From the NCBI GenBank assembly GCA_964600025.1, contig CAZRHJ010000002.1, positions 1 through 64,000 of the forward strand: a stretch of 64,000 bases of DNA, read 5' to 3'. This DNA comes from JADFUS01 sp964600025 (GTDB lineage: Bacteria; Bacteroidota; Bacteroidia; Bacteroidales; Rikenellaceae). A program made the position numbers and the translations under genes. The notes beneath the pieces are model-generated. The model did no database searches. It had not been told where the DNA came from and saw nothing but the letters and a program-made list of their open reading frames with translations. Positions 41,548-49,707 of this stretch are shown here, piece by piece; the first letter of the stretch is position 1; each line of letters opens with the position of its first letter.

Positions 41548-41548
41548 A
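41526..41548. repeat. 23-bp direct repeat, copy B (cassette boundary)
   Basis: Identical to 39802-39824. It contains the methyltransferase start codon and first codons, in the same frame as in the DUF3109 gene at copy A. Confidence 0.9.
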
Positions 41549-41556
41549 AAACTAAT

Positions 41557-41571
41557 ATTTGTACAAATGTA
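41557..41571 (-). promoter_or_regulatory. Promoter and palindrome upstream of the methyltransferase
   Basis: Minus-strand TACATTTG (41564-41571) fits the -7 consensus and lies 16 bp from the ATG. A perfect 12-bp palindrome, ATTTGTACAAAT (41557-41568), overlaps it. If the cassette inserted as proposed, this is the original DUF3109 promoter, now driving the methyltransferase. Confidence 0.5.
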
Positions 41572-41574
41572 CAC

Positions 41575-41606
41575 AAAAAAAATGAGAGTTAAAACTCTCA
41601 TTTTTT
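41575..41606 (-). terminator. Terminator of the galactose operon
   Basis: AATGAGAGTT-AA-AACTCTCATT, 10-bp perfect stem, with eight T following on the minus strand. It separates the galactose operon and SDR relic from the restriction-modification transcript. Confidence 0.85.
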
Positions 41607-41612
41607 AATTTA

Positions 41613-41790
41613 TTATTTAGCAAGCAAACTGCCATCAACCAAATAGTGTCCACCAGTGCAAAAGCTCAACACATCATTTGCTAAGAAATATATCATCTCA
41701 GCAATTTCTCGGGTTTGCCCACAGTGCTTCGTGCGTAACGTGCATCTTCTTTGAGATATTGTGCTACACGTATATTGGTTTTTGAGGATA
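41613..41790 (-). pseudogene. 3' remnant of a short-chain dehydrogenase/reductase gene
   Basis: Minus-strand translation gives RVAQYLKEDARYARSTVGKP and then, after a single-base frameshift, EIAEMIYFLANDVLSFCTGG, then HYLVDGSLLAK and stop. This is the C-terminal NAD(P) enzyme segment of an SDR protein (GKPEEIAEMIxFLxSD and TGxxxxVDGG patterns). The upstream four fifths of the gene are missing. It starts right after the galK stop, so a deletion probably joined galK to this relic. Confidence 0.75.
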
Positions 41791-41794
41791 GTGC

Positions 41795-42949
41795 TTAGTT
41801 CAAACGTCTTGCTCCGTCAGATATAACAACTGGATAAACCTTACAGTCAATTCCAAATTTGTCTTTGTATTCTTTTTGGACTGTTGAAACAAAGTTTTCA
41901 TAACGTTCTTGTTTTACGACATTGATAGTACAACCACCAAAACCGCCACCCATAACACGTGAACCACAAACGCCACAATCTTTTGCAACTTGATTTACAA
42001 AATCCAATTCCTCGCAACTCACTTCATACAAAACACTCATACCATTGTGAGTTCCATACATTCTTTGACCAACTTTTTCATAATCTCCTTGTGTCAAGAA
42101 ATCACAAGCAGTCAAAAGACGCTCAACCTCCTCGATAGCATATTTAGCACGGAAATAATCCTCTGTTGAGATTTTTCCAATAACTTCGTCCAACCATTCA
42201 ATTTTTGAATCACGCATAAACTCAACCTCTGGGTGAGTAAGTGCAATAGCTTTTGCTGCACGTTCGCAACTCTCACGACGACGGTTGTATGGAGAACCAA
42301 CAAGCTCGTGTTTTACACAAGTATCCACCAAAACAACTTTGTAGCCATATTTTTCTGGGTCGAAAGGTACATAAGTAAATTCACCAGATTTACAATCCAA
42401 ACGCATCAAATGACCAGCTTTGCCGTGAATAGATGCGAATTGATCCATAATACCACATTTTACACCAACATAATTATGCTCTGTTGCTTGACCAATTTTT
42501 GCAAGTTCCATTTTTTGGATACCCAGCGAAAGCATTTCGTTAAGTGCAAAAGCATAAGTACTCTCCAAAGCTGCCGAAGAGCTAAGACCAGCTCCCAAAG
42601 GCACATCGCCAGAGAAAACAGTATCAAAAGCTTTGACACTATAACCACGTTTGATTATCTCACGACAAACTCCAAAAATATATTTAGCCCAACCCTCCGA
42701 AGGAGCATCAGCCTCTTCAAGTCCAAACTCAGCATAACTATCCAAATCAATAGAATAAGCACGAACCTTGTCTGTACCGTTAAATTTAATTTCGGCATAC
42801 ATACCTTTGTCAATAGCCCCTGGAAGCACAAAACCTCCATTATAATCTGTATGTTCACCAATTAGATTAATACGTCCTGGAGAAGTAAACATTTCTCCCT
42901 CACTTCCAAACTTTTGTTTGAAAGTATCTTTAATTTTATTTAGTTCCAT
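41795..42949 (-). CDS. galK: Galactokinase
   Basis: Phosphorylates D-galactose at O-1 with ATP, the first committed step of the Leloir pathway. The product is 384 residues from the ATG at 42949 (MELNKIKDTF); the frame is open upstream, but that part overlaps the transporter gene. GHMP-kinase motifs are the galactokinase signature PGRINLIGEHTDYN (24-37), the ATP loop GDVPLGAGLSSSAALE (about 113-128) and the C-terminal CGSRVMGGGFGGCT. It is the last gene of a four-gene galactose operon. Confidence 0.97.
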   Translation of the reverse strand: MELNKIKDTFKQKFGSEGEMFTSPGRINLIGEHTDYNGGFVLPGAIDKGMYAEIKFNGTDKVRAYSIDLDSYAEFGLEEADAPSEGWAKYIFGVCREIIKRGYSVKAFDTVFSGDVPLGAGLSSSAALESTYAFALNEMLSLGIQKMELAKIGQATEHNYVGVKCGIMDQFASIHGKAGHLMRLDCKSGEFTYVPFDPEKYGYKVVLVDTCVKHELVGSPYNRRRESCERAAKAIALTHPEVEFMRDSKIEWLDEVIGKISTEDYFRAKYAIEEVERLLTACDFLTQGDYEKVGQRMYGTHNGMSVLYEVSCEELDFVNQVAKDCGVCGSRVMGGGFGGCTINVVKQERYENFVSTVQKEYKDKFGIDCKVYPVVISDGARRLN

Positions 42950-42965
42950 AATCACATATATTTCA

Positions 42966-44264
42966 TTACTCCATATTATCTTCTTTGCGAACTTTGCAAC
43001 CAATAAGGGCATAGTACAACAAATAAATCTCGCCAATAACTACTATCGACCAAGTCCAATTCCAACCTCCTATGTCTGCCATACCAGCTTGAATTAGCGG
43101 AAGTACACCTCCACCAAGAACACCAATCATCAATGCTCCTGCACCAACAGAAGTATATTTACCAAGGCTACGAATAGCAAGAGAGAATGTAGCTGGCCAC
43201 ATTACAGAGTGGCAAAGACCAGTAGCAACAAAGAACCACATATTTTGTGTTGCAATACCAATGATTAGCAATATAGTTGCAGCAACAGAAGTGAAAATTA
43301 ATTGAGTTTTTGCAGGAATAAAACTAATACCTGCACCAATCAAACGACCAACCAACATACTAAACCAGTATAGTGAAGCCAAAAGTGTTGCCATAGTAAC
43401 TTCGCTACCTAAAAAGTTTTTCATTGCAGTATATTCTCCTCCAATGCTCTCAGCGTGAAGTTTAAGGTTTGCACCCACACACACCTCTACTCCAACATAG
43501 ATAAATATAGCTACAACACCCAAAACCAAATGACGGAAAGACCAAATGCTACGCTCTAATTTTGTTTCGCCTTCGGCAGTTGTGCCTTCAATATTTGGAA
43601 GAGAAAGTTTGTTTACGATAAATGCAACTACCGCAATAGTTATCATCAAACCAATAAACGGAACAATAAGTTTTGAAAGTGTAATTTCGCTACCAGACAA
43701 ACCTCCAAAGATAATACCACCTACAAAGAAAGGTGCAAAAGTAGTACCGATAGAGTTTGAAGACCCTCCCATATTTTGACGCTGAACATCACTTGTACCT
43801 TTTACTTTACAAGCAACAAGATAAGGATTAATAACAACCTGCATAATAGTAACAGCAGCACCAACAGTATAAGAACCTAACAAGAAGATAAAATATGCTA
43901 CTGGGATTTGTACGCTACCGAGATTGATAGATGTAGCAATGTATTCTTGAAAAAGCACAGAACACTCAAAGATTCCAAGTCCAAATATCATTACTAACAA
44001 ACCACGAACCATAGTTTTTTTGTAACCAAATTTGTTTACCATTCGTGCGGCAATACCGCCAGTCAATGGATAAGAAAGAAACCAAGAGAAAGTAATTAAA
44101 ACAGCCAAAGTGTTTTTGATTGCACCAGCATTTTGTAGCAAAGCGGCTTGTAGCGGACTTTGAAACTGTTGATTTACAACTGTCAAAAATCCAACGATAA
44201 AAAACAGAAATACCATTGTAATAAATGGACCTGTATAACTAATTGTTTTTTGATTATTAGACAT
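42966..44264 (-). CDS. Sugar MFS transporter (glucose/galactose, FHS family)
   Basis: Inner-membrane transporter of 432 residues with 12 helices, of the fucose-galactose-glucose:H+ symporter (FHS) group. Characteristic parts are FIVGFLTVVNQQFQSPLQAA in helix 1, the LGSYTVGAAVTIMQVVINPY segment, GGIIFGGLSG and WPATFSLAIRSLGKYTSVGA. The location between galM and galK points to galactose (or glucose) as substrate. It starts 20 bp after galM. Confidence 0.92.
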   Translation of the reverse strand: MSNNQKTISYTGPFITMVFLFFIVGFLTVVNQQFQSPLQAALLQNAGAIKNTLAVLITFSWFLSYPLTGGIAARMVNKFGYKKTMVRGLLVMIFGLGIFECSVLFQEYIATSINLGSVQIPVAYFIFLLGSYTVGAAVTIMQVVINPYLVACKVKGTSDVQRQNMGGSSNSIGTTFAPFFVGGIIFGGLSGSEITLSKLIVPFIGLMITIAVVAFIVNKLSLPNIEGTTAEGETKLERSIWSFRHLVLGVVAIFIYVGVEVCVGANLKLHAESIGGEYTAMKNFLGSEVTMATLLASLYWFSMLVGRLIGAGISFIPAKTQLIFTSVAATILLIIGIATQNMWFFVATGLCHSVMWPATFSLAIRSLGKYTSVGAGALMIGVLGGGVLPLIQAGMADIGGWNWTWSIVVIGEIYLLYYALIGCKVRKEDNME

Positions 44265-44284
44265 TATTTTAATGTTTTTAATTA

Positions 44285-45331
44285 TTATTCTACCGAAAAA
44301 CTAAATTTGATTTGTTCGTCATAAACTTCGTCTGCCAAAAGTATTGGTGTAGGGAAATTCTCTTTGTTTGGAGAATCTGGGAAGTTTTGACATTCAATAG
44401 CAACTCCTTGACGATTGTCGTGTTCTTTGCCATTCTTAGACACTCCTGTACCAAACAAATAGTTGCCCGTATATACTTGAACACCAGGTTGAGTTGTTGA
44501 AATACTAACCGCAATACCACTTTCAGGGGAATATAGTTTGGCAGCATTTGCCATTACTCCCGGTTGCCAATTTTTGATACACCAACAATGGTCGTAACCA
44601 TTACCAATCTCTAACTGCTCGTCATTTGCTTGAATATCTTGACCAATAAGTTTTGGATTTCTAAAATCCATAACTGTTGCCTCTACCTGACGATACTCGC
44701 CAGTAGGTATCATATTTCGGTCTATTGGCAAAAACTCGTCAGAATTAAGTGTCAAGTAATGAGAATTAATCTCGCCACTACCCTCGCCATTAAGATTAAA
44801 GTATGTGTGATTTGTAAGATTTACAATAGTATCCTCGCTTGGAGTCGCAATATATTCGATATTAAGTTCATTTGTATCGCTCCAAGAGTAAGTAACTTCA
44901 ACCCCCAACGAACCTGGGTAATTTTCTTCGCCCTCAGCACTTTGGTAAGAAAAAACAATACTCTCGTCCTCTACTCTCGCACCCCAAACCCTAACCTGAA
45001 AACCAGTTGGGCCACCGTGCAAGTGATTGCGTCCATTGTTTACAGCCAAACGATATTGCTTGCCATTTAGGGTAAACATACCGTTGGCAATACGGTTGGC
45101 GTATCTACCAACTGTCTTACCCAAAGCGGCAGGGTCACGCAAATAATCCTCATACATACGATACCCCAAAACCACATCACGTAATTTGCCAGTTTTGTCT
45201 GGGACTTCAATACCCACAATAGCAGCTCCAATGTTAATCAATTTAACTTTTGCACCACTTTGGTTAGTAAGAGTATAAAGAATTACTGGCTCTGCATTTG
45301 GAGTAAAACCCAAAATATCTTGTTCTACCAT
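44285..45331 (-). CDS. galM: Aldose 1-epimerase (mutarotase)
   Basis: Interconverts alpha and beta anomers of aldoses, supplying alpha-galactose to galactokinase. The 348-residue length fits. Motifs are GRYANRIANGMFTLNGKQYR, the catalytic His regions NNGRNHLHGG and LTNHTYFNLNGEG, the NGYDHCW block and the catalytic Glu in VAIECQNFPDSPN. It has no signal peptide, so it acts in the cytoplasm. It starts 3 bp after the nucleotidyltransferase gene. Confidence 0.95.
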   Translation of the reverse strand: MVEQDILGFTPNAEPVILYTLTNQSGAKVKLINIGAAIVGIEVPDKTGKLRDVVLGYRMYEDYLRDPAALGKTVGRYANRIANGMFTLNGKQYRLAVNNGRNHLHGGPTGFQVRVWGARVEDESIVFSYQSAEGEENYPGSLGVEVTYSWSDTNELNIEYIATPSEDTIVNLTNHTYFNLNGEGSGEINSHYLTLNSDEFLPIDRNMIPTGEYRQVEATVMDFRNPKLIGQDIQANDEQLEIGNGYDHCWCIKNWQPGVMANAAKLYSPESGIAVSISTTQPGVQVYTGNYLFGTGVSKNGKEHDNRQGVAIECQNFPDSPNKENFPTPILLADEVYDEQIKFSFSVE

Positions 45332-45334
45332 AAA

Positions 45335-46243
45335 TTATTTCTCCCAAAGATTTTTTGGATAAAGACCTTTTTCTATAAGTGCATTAAGCTTTGCAACTAC
45401 ATTAGGTTTGTCTTCTTTGAAAGTAACACCAAACCATTTTGCGTCACTCGAAAGAACTTTCATAGTTGCAACACCTTGTTTGATAAGTGTATCTGTAACC
45501 GAAGGAATAAGGTATTCAGATTTCATTTCAGAACCTCTTTCTTTCAAGAAATCAACAAACATTTTGTCTGAATACTCAAAGAAATCAGGAGTATAACCAA
45601 ACATATTCATAGAAACGATAGAGTCAATAGAAATTTCTTTTAGTTCGTCAGCAACTTTGTGCATAACTTTGCCGTCATAGTAGCCCACTTCGTAACACTC
45701 TACGATTGATTCTAAGTCGCCAGAAGCGTTTGCAGTACAATATCCACGAGAAACAGTACCAAAGTCAGAAAGAGTATTTGCAAGACGGTAACCAACCATA
45801 CAATATTTATTTTTTTGACCGTCCAAAGTCATAAGGTAGTCCGCAAGAGTTTTGTATGCCTCAGCACCATAAAAATCATCAGCATTAATCACTCCAAAAG
45901 GCTCATTGATAAGTTTAGCACCCATCATCACTGCGTGCATAGTTCCCCAAGGCTTAACACGACCCTCTGGAACAGAAAAACCTTCTGGAAGATAATCTAA
46001 TTCTTGAAAAGCATATTCAACTTGTATTTTGTTGTTAAAACGCTCAGCAGTAAAAACTTCTTTAAATTCTGCCTCAAAAGAGTGGCGAATAATAAACACT
46101 ACTTTTCCAAATCCTGCTTTGATTGCATCATATACAGAATAATCTAAAATAGCTTCGTTGTTAGGACCAATTCCGTCCATTTGTTTCAAAGAGCCATAGC
46201 GAGAACCCATACCCGCTGCAAGCACTAATAATGTTGGTTTCAT
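45335..46243 (-). CDS. Sugar-1-phosphate nucleotidyltransferase
   Basis: Nucleotidyltransferase of 302 residues. It has the NTP-binding loop LVLAAGMGSRYGSLKQMDGI (residues 6-25), the metal-binding NADDFYG (about 118) and the central PWGTMHAVM. The best-known relatives make UDP- or dTDP-sugars. Here it leads a galactose operon that has no galT, so it may convert galactose-1-P (or glucose-1-P) with UTP to the UDP-sugar. That role is inference. Two of the usual GalU substrate motifs cannot be checked without alignment. Confidence 0.82.
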   Translation of the reverse strand: MKPTLLVLAAGMGSRYGSLKQMDGIGPNNEAILDYSVYDAIKAGFGKVVFIIRHSFEAEFKEVFTAERFNNKIQVEYAFQELDYLPEGFSVPEGRVKPWGTMHAVMMGAKLINEPFGVINADDFYGAEAYKTLADYLMTLDGQKNKYCMVGYRLANTLSDFGTVSRGYCTANASGDLESIVECYEVGYYDGKVMHKVADELKEISIDSIVSMNMFGYTPDFFEYSDKMFVDFLKERGSEMKSEYLIPSVTDTLIKQGVATMKVLSSDAKWFGVTFKEDKPNVVAKLNALIEKGLYPKNLWEK

Positions 46244-46284
46244 ATCAATAATATTTTTTAAATTTATTTGTCAAACTATCATTG

Positions 46285-46292
46285 CAAAGATA
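46285..46292 (-). promoter_or_regulatory. -7 promoter element of the galactose operon
   Basis: Minus-strand TATCTTTG (TAnnTTTG) 42 bp upstream of the nucleotidyltransferase ATG. Confidence 0.55.
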
Positions 46293-46348
46293 CTAATTTT
46301 ATTTTGAGTATAAACAATATAAACGTCAATATTTACATTAAAATAAAA

Positions 46349-46483
46349 TTAGTACTATCTGCTAAAAACAAAACTCGCACATCTTGTCTATTTTGTCAAT
46401 GTTCTGCTTTACATACCAATCACACTTCGTTATTAACGAGATACAAATTTATCAGAAACTTGTATGATTTCGGAAAGATAAAA
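46349..46483 (-). repeat. Dispersed hairpin repeat, inverted (copy 8)
   Basis: Inverted copy: TTAGTACTATCTGCTAAAAA, then CAAAACTCGCACATCTTGTC, a degenerate centre, and finally AACTTGTATGATTTCGGAAA followed by GATAAAA, the reverse complement of the internal ATCTTTCAGAAATCATACAA block. The left terminus is missing. It fills much of the 394-bp gap between the galactose operon and the orphan gene. Confidence 0.75.
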
Positions 46484-46569
46484 GTAAATATTTTAAGAGA
46501 ATAAAAGCATATTATTAAAATACATTGAAAATTTATTAAGAAAATTATTCAAATATTAGAATTGTTTTA

Positions 46570-46577
46570 TATATTTG
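46570..46577 (+). promoter_or_regulatory. -7 promoter element of the orphan gene
   Basis: TATATTTG (TAnnTTTG) about 60 bp upstream of the chosen ATG at 46638. Confidence 0.55.
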
Positions 46578-46637
46578 TATGCATAATTACCTACAACGGT
46601 TCGCTTTTTGCATTCAAAAAAACAAAATACTAACATT

Positions 46638-47927
46638 ATGAATATAACGATAAATGAAGATTTTGCACCTTACTATACGCATTATCATATAGACTCAAAA
46701 TTATATCCAATTTGTACTATTTTCAAAGTGTTTTTGAATGATGGTTGGAAAATCAAATCCCCTAAACAACTAAAAACACTCCCAGCTCATTCAAGAACCT
46801 CAAATATAATAATTGAGAAAGATGGCTGTATTATTTATGTGGACTTGATTAATCCAATGGCTTTTGATATGAAGATACAATATGGATATACTGTATCTAT
46901 AAGATTGATAGACAACGAAAATGGCAACAAACTATTTAATTTGTTTGGAGGAATAGTAGTGGGCAAATCAAACACAAAAGAAGTTATTAGGCTTTGGGGC
47001 GAACCCCACGAAAAGGCAGTTTTCAAAACTTCGTTGGGTCGCAAAATTGAGTATTTTTTGTATCAATACAACGAATATATCAGTATATTTTATTTTGACA
47101 AAAACGAGAATAAACTTTTGTCTTTGAACAAAGTTATCAAAAAATGGCGTAGAGGAATTGTTGCAAAATTTGAATTATGCACTGCCGAAACACATTTTTT
47201 TGAGATAAAAGAAGAAAACCTTGCTTGGCACGTAAAACGCTACACCAAAGCAATGAAATTTTTGCGAGATAAAGAATTTAGAGACTATTACTCCAAACAC
47301 CCAAAGAGTGCAAGACACATAAAAGCTCTAAATAACACTTACTACAAAAACTTAGAAGAACAAAACATTATTCTTGGCGAAACAACGTCGGAAAGTTACA
47401 AAATACTTCGTAGCAATAATCTTGTTGCCTCTGCCTCGATTCAATACAAAGCAATTCCTTTTGTTAATCGCAAAGACGGGAACAATCTTCTCGACTTGAT
47501 GAAAGGACTAAACGAAGGAAACACAATTATGAATTTGATTAAAGATATTCCTAATTCATATTATATTTCTATCACAAATAGTTTTAACGACGAGATTGGG
47601 GTTGCACACGCAAAGGAAATAGGAACTAATATCGTAATTACTTACGCACATTGTTATAGCACACTATACTCATTTTCGATTAGGTTCTACAAAACAATTT
47701 TGCCAAAAATTCACAAAATGAAATTAGATAATAAAAACTCTAAACTCATAAATTTGAACATTGGCGGAATAACAGGAATATTGATTTATGATGACACTAA
47801 CGAATACTTTATAAAAACAATAAACGAGTTCAGTAAAACATACAACGATAGTGAAATGGACGAAATATACAGCATAAAAGATATTGTCCAAGAAGCAATA
47901 GAGATAAACAAAGTAAATTTCAGGTAA
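46638..47927 (+). CDS. Uncharacterised protein (orphan)
   Basis: A 429-residue protein from ATG 46638 that I do not recognise. An upstream in-frame ATG at 46608 would add ten residues, but the sequence there is low complexity. It is soluble, with no signal peptide or membrane helix, and rich in Asn, Lys, Ile and Tyr. A stretch at about 110-160 (GGIVVGKSNTKEVIRLWGEP then YFLYQYNEYISIFYFDKNEN) resembles the small SmpA/OmlA-type beta fold, in which a G-x-P motif precedes paired aromatic strands; this is weak. The gene stands alone with its own promoter and dispersed-repeat fragments on both sides, and it may be strain-specific. Confidence 0.7.
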   Translation: MNITINEDFAPYYTHYHIDSKLYPICTIFKVFLNDGWKIKSPKQLKTLPAHSRTSNIIIEKDGCIIYVDLINPMAFDMKIQYGYTVSIRLIDNENGNKLFNLFGGIVVGKSNTKEVIRLWGEPHEKAVFKTSLGRKIEYFLYQYNEYISIFYFDKNENKLLSLNKVIKKWRRGIVAKFELCTAETHFFEIKEENLAWHVKRYTKAMKFLRDKEFRDYYSKHPKSARHIKALNNTYYKNLEEQNIILGETTSESYKILRSNNLVASASIQYKAIPFVNRKDGNNLLDLMKGLNEGNTIMNLIKDIPNSYYISITNSFNDEIGVAHAKEIGTNIVITYAHCYSTLYSFSIRFYKTILPKIHKMKLDNKNSKLINLNIGGITGILIYDDTNEYFIKTINEFSKTYNDSEMDEIYSIKDIVQEAIEINKVNFR

Positions 47928-47988
47928 TTCCCAAACACTTACACTTCAAATGTTTCGCTCATTAGCGTTTTCAAACTTTATTTTAGGA

Positions 47989-48011
47989 TATTGCTGTCTG
48001 GTAAAAAATTT
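47989..48011 (+). repeat. Dispersed repeat, left-end fragment (copy 9)
   Basis: TATTGCTGTCTGGTAAAAAA, the left terminus alone, running into the stop codon of the EamA gene on the opposite strand. Confidence 0.6.
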
Positions 48012-48888
48012 AGGATTCTTTTTTTGATGACAAAATAACGATAGTTGTTGCACAAACAATAAGCACAAATCCTAATATACCGACAAAGTTTATTTTCTCC
48101 GCAAACATAAACACTCCTACCAAAACAGCCGTTGCTGGTTCAAACGAACCCAATATGGCTGTTTTTGTTGCTCCAACACTCTTCACAGCCATTATTAGTG
48201 TTATATTAGAAATAACAGTAGGTACGAGTGCCAAAAGCACAAGATTTATTAAATCTGATTGTGTTGTTATAAAATCAATTTGACTTTCGGGTGCAAAAAG
48301 CGAAACAACATATACTATGACTGCTCCAAAAGCTAAAATAAAGAAATTCAATGGCATAGGGTCTATTCTATTGACTTTGGCTCTACTCATAAGAATTATG
48401 TAGTTAGTGTATGTAAATACAGTCATAAACACCAAAGCAATTCCCCAATAATTCACTTCTCCACCACTCCAACACATCATTACAACTCCCAAAATTGAAG
48501 CAACAACAGCAAAAATGTAATTTATAGATAGTTTTTCTTTGAACAAAAGCACAGAAAACAATGTAACTGTAATAGGATATAGAGAGTGGATAGTGGTTGC
48601 CATACCACTTGGCACCATTTTGTAAGAGTACAACAATCCGAGTGCGGTAAGCACATAATTCAGACCAAACAAAAATAAAGTAAGCAACTCTTTCCACGTG
48701 ATTCTGAAACTTTTGCCTGCCAATAAGCCCAAAATACCCATTATAATAAAACCAAAGAAAAAACGATAAAACAAAATTGATAAGGTATTGATATTACCAG
48801 AAACCAATACGGGCAAAGCAAACAATGGAATTAAACCAAATGTTGTGGAAGATGCAATAGCATAAAAAAGACCTTTAATATTTTTCAT
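48010..48888 (-). CDS. DMT superfamily transporter (EamA family)
   Basis: Inner-membrane protein of 292 residues with ten hydrophobic helices in two EamA repeats (about 5-135 and 150-285). The pattern GLIPLFALPVL, the LGLLYSYKMVPSGMATTIHS loop and the C-terminal ATKTAILGSFEPATAVLVGV, near the end of the second repeat, are typical drug/metabolite transporter features. Export of an amino acid or metabolite is common in the family, but the substrate cannot be given. It is monocistronic. Confidence 0.88.
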   Translation of the reverse strand: MKNIKGLFYAIASSTTFGLIPLFALPVLVSGNINTLSILFYRFFFGFIIMGILGLLAGKSFRITWKELLTLFLFGLNYVLTALGLLYSYKMVPSGMATTIHSLYPITVTLFSVLLFKEKLSINYIFAVVASILGVVMMCWSGGEVNYWGIALVFMTVFTYTNYIILMSRAKVNRIDPMPLNFFILAFGAVIVYVVSLFAPESQIDFITTQSDLINLVLLALVPTVISNITLIMAVKSVGATKTAILGSFEPATAVLVGVFMFAEKINFVGILGFVLIVCATTIVILSSKKES

Positions 48889-48913
48889 TTTCTCGTTTTT
48901 TTCAAATTGTCCA

Positions 48914-48921
48914 CAAAGATA
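48914..48921 (-). promoter_or_regulatory. -7 promoter element of the EamA gene
   Basis: Minus-strand TATCTTTG 26 bp upstream of the ATG. Confidence 0.5.
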
Positions 48922-48965
48922 TATTATATTAACTATCTTTTGCCATAGTTTACAAAAAAAATAAT

Positions 48966-48973
48966 TACCTTTG
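48966..48973 (+). promoter_or_regulatory. -7 promoter element of the outer-membrane protein gene
   Basis: TACCTTTG (TAnnTTTG) 23 bp upstream of the ATG at 48996. Confidence 0.5.
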
Positions 48974-48995
48974 TAAAGTACTAAAATCTAATAAT

Positions 48996-49604
48996 ATGAA
49001 AATAAAATCTACAATAATCGTACTTTTGAGCATTATTATGCTACCATTTTTTGCAAATGCACAAAAACAAGAGTTAGTAACATACGATTTTGATTCTCAC
49101 GAAGTAAGTTTGAGCTATGGTTTTGCATCAGCCACAAGATGGATTGACGACTTTGACAACTCCACTATCCTAAACCACGTTTACGATGATGGCAGTAACT
49201 GGGGAACTATTACTTTAAATTATCTATATCGCCACTCGGACTACATTACATTTGGTTTGGCATATACTTATTCGGGTTTGAAAAGAAATATCATATACAA
49301 AGGCAGTGTTTATGGCAACAACAAAGTTGATATACACACAATTATGCCACAATTCAAAAGTAATTGGTTTAAAAGTGATATATTCACACTTTACTCTAAG
49401 GTTGCTCTCGGCGTGTCTATCGGATTAGAAAAAGACGTTATAACTCGTGGAGCAAGTGCAGGTGTTTACGAAGATACAAAATGTGTATTCGCATTCCAAG
49501 CCTCACCAATCGGTATCGAAATTGGTCGCAAATTTGCCTTCTTTCTTGAAGCAGGTTTTGGCTACCAAGGTATAGTAAATGGAGGTTTTAGATTCCGTTT
49601 CTAA
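48996..49604 (+). CDS. Small outer-membrane beta-barrel protein
   Basis: Exported protein of 202 residues with a signal peptide ending at FANA (about residue 22). The rest alternates polar and hydrophobic residues in strands such as EVSLSYGFASATRW, YITFGLAYTYSGL and TLYSKVALGVSIGLE, and it ends in GGFRFRF, the aromatic C-terminal residue typical of Bam substrates. An eight-stranded barrel is likely. No specific family or function can be given. It is monocistronic with its own promoter and terminator. Confidence 0.75.
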   Translation: MKIKSTIIVLLSIIMLPFFANAQKQELVTYDFDSHEVSLSYGFASATRWIDDFDNSTILNHVYDDGSNWGTITLNYLYRHSDYITFGLAYTYSGLKRNIIYKGSVYGNNKVDIHTIMPQFKSNWFKSDIFTLYSKVALGVSIGLEKDVITRGASAGVYEDTKCVFAFQASPIGIEIGRKFAFFLEAGFGYQGIVNGGFRFRF

Positions 49605-49616
49605 TCTCTTAGTATA

Positions 49617-49657
49617 ACAAAAAAAACTCTCTGCATTGTTGCAGAGAGTTTTTTTTG
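49617..49657 (+). terminator. Terminator of the outer-membrane protein gene
   Basis: ACTCTCTGCA-TTGT-TGCAGAGAGT, 10-bp perfect stem, with T8 following. Confidence 0.92.
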
Positions 49658-49707
49658 TACCCACCTAAACGGTTTTGTAGCTGTACGGCAAGAAATATAA
49701 ACGCAGA

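Larger units (their letters stand above)
39802..41548. mobile_element. Restriction-modification cassette bounded by direct repeats
   Basis: The 1.75 kb segment contains only the methyltransferase and restriction genes, in the same direction and overlapping, with perfect 23-bp direct repeats at both ends. It splits the DUF3109 gene from its upstream region while leaving a complete reading frame. Both genes look more AT-rich than their neighbours. There is no transposase or integrase. The arrangement fits insertion of an R-M unit with long target duplication, or integration by crossover at the shared start sequence. Confidence 0.75.

Noticed and set aside
41548..41601. 18-residue N-terminal extension of the methyltransferase
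   Set aside because: It runs through the promoter and terminator region; homology to M.HhaI begins at the MIEIENK methionine at 41547.
42950..43036. N-terminal extension of galK
   Set aside because: It overlaps the end of the transporter gene, and its residues are unlike galactokinase N-termini. The ATG at 42949 gives a normal length.
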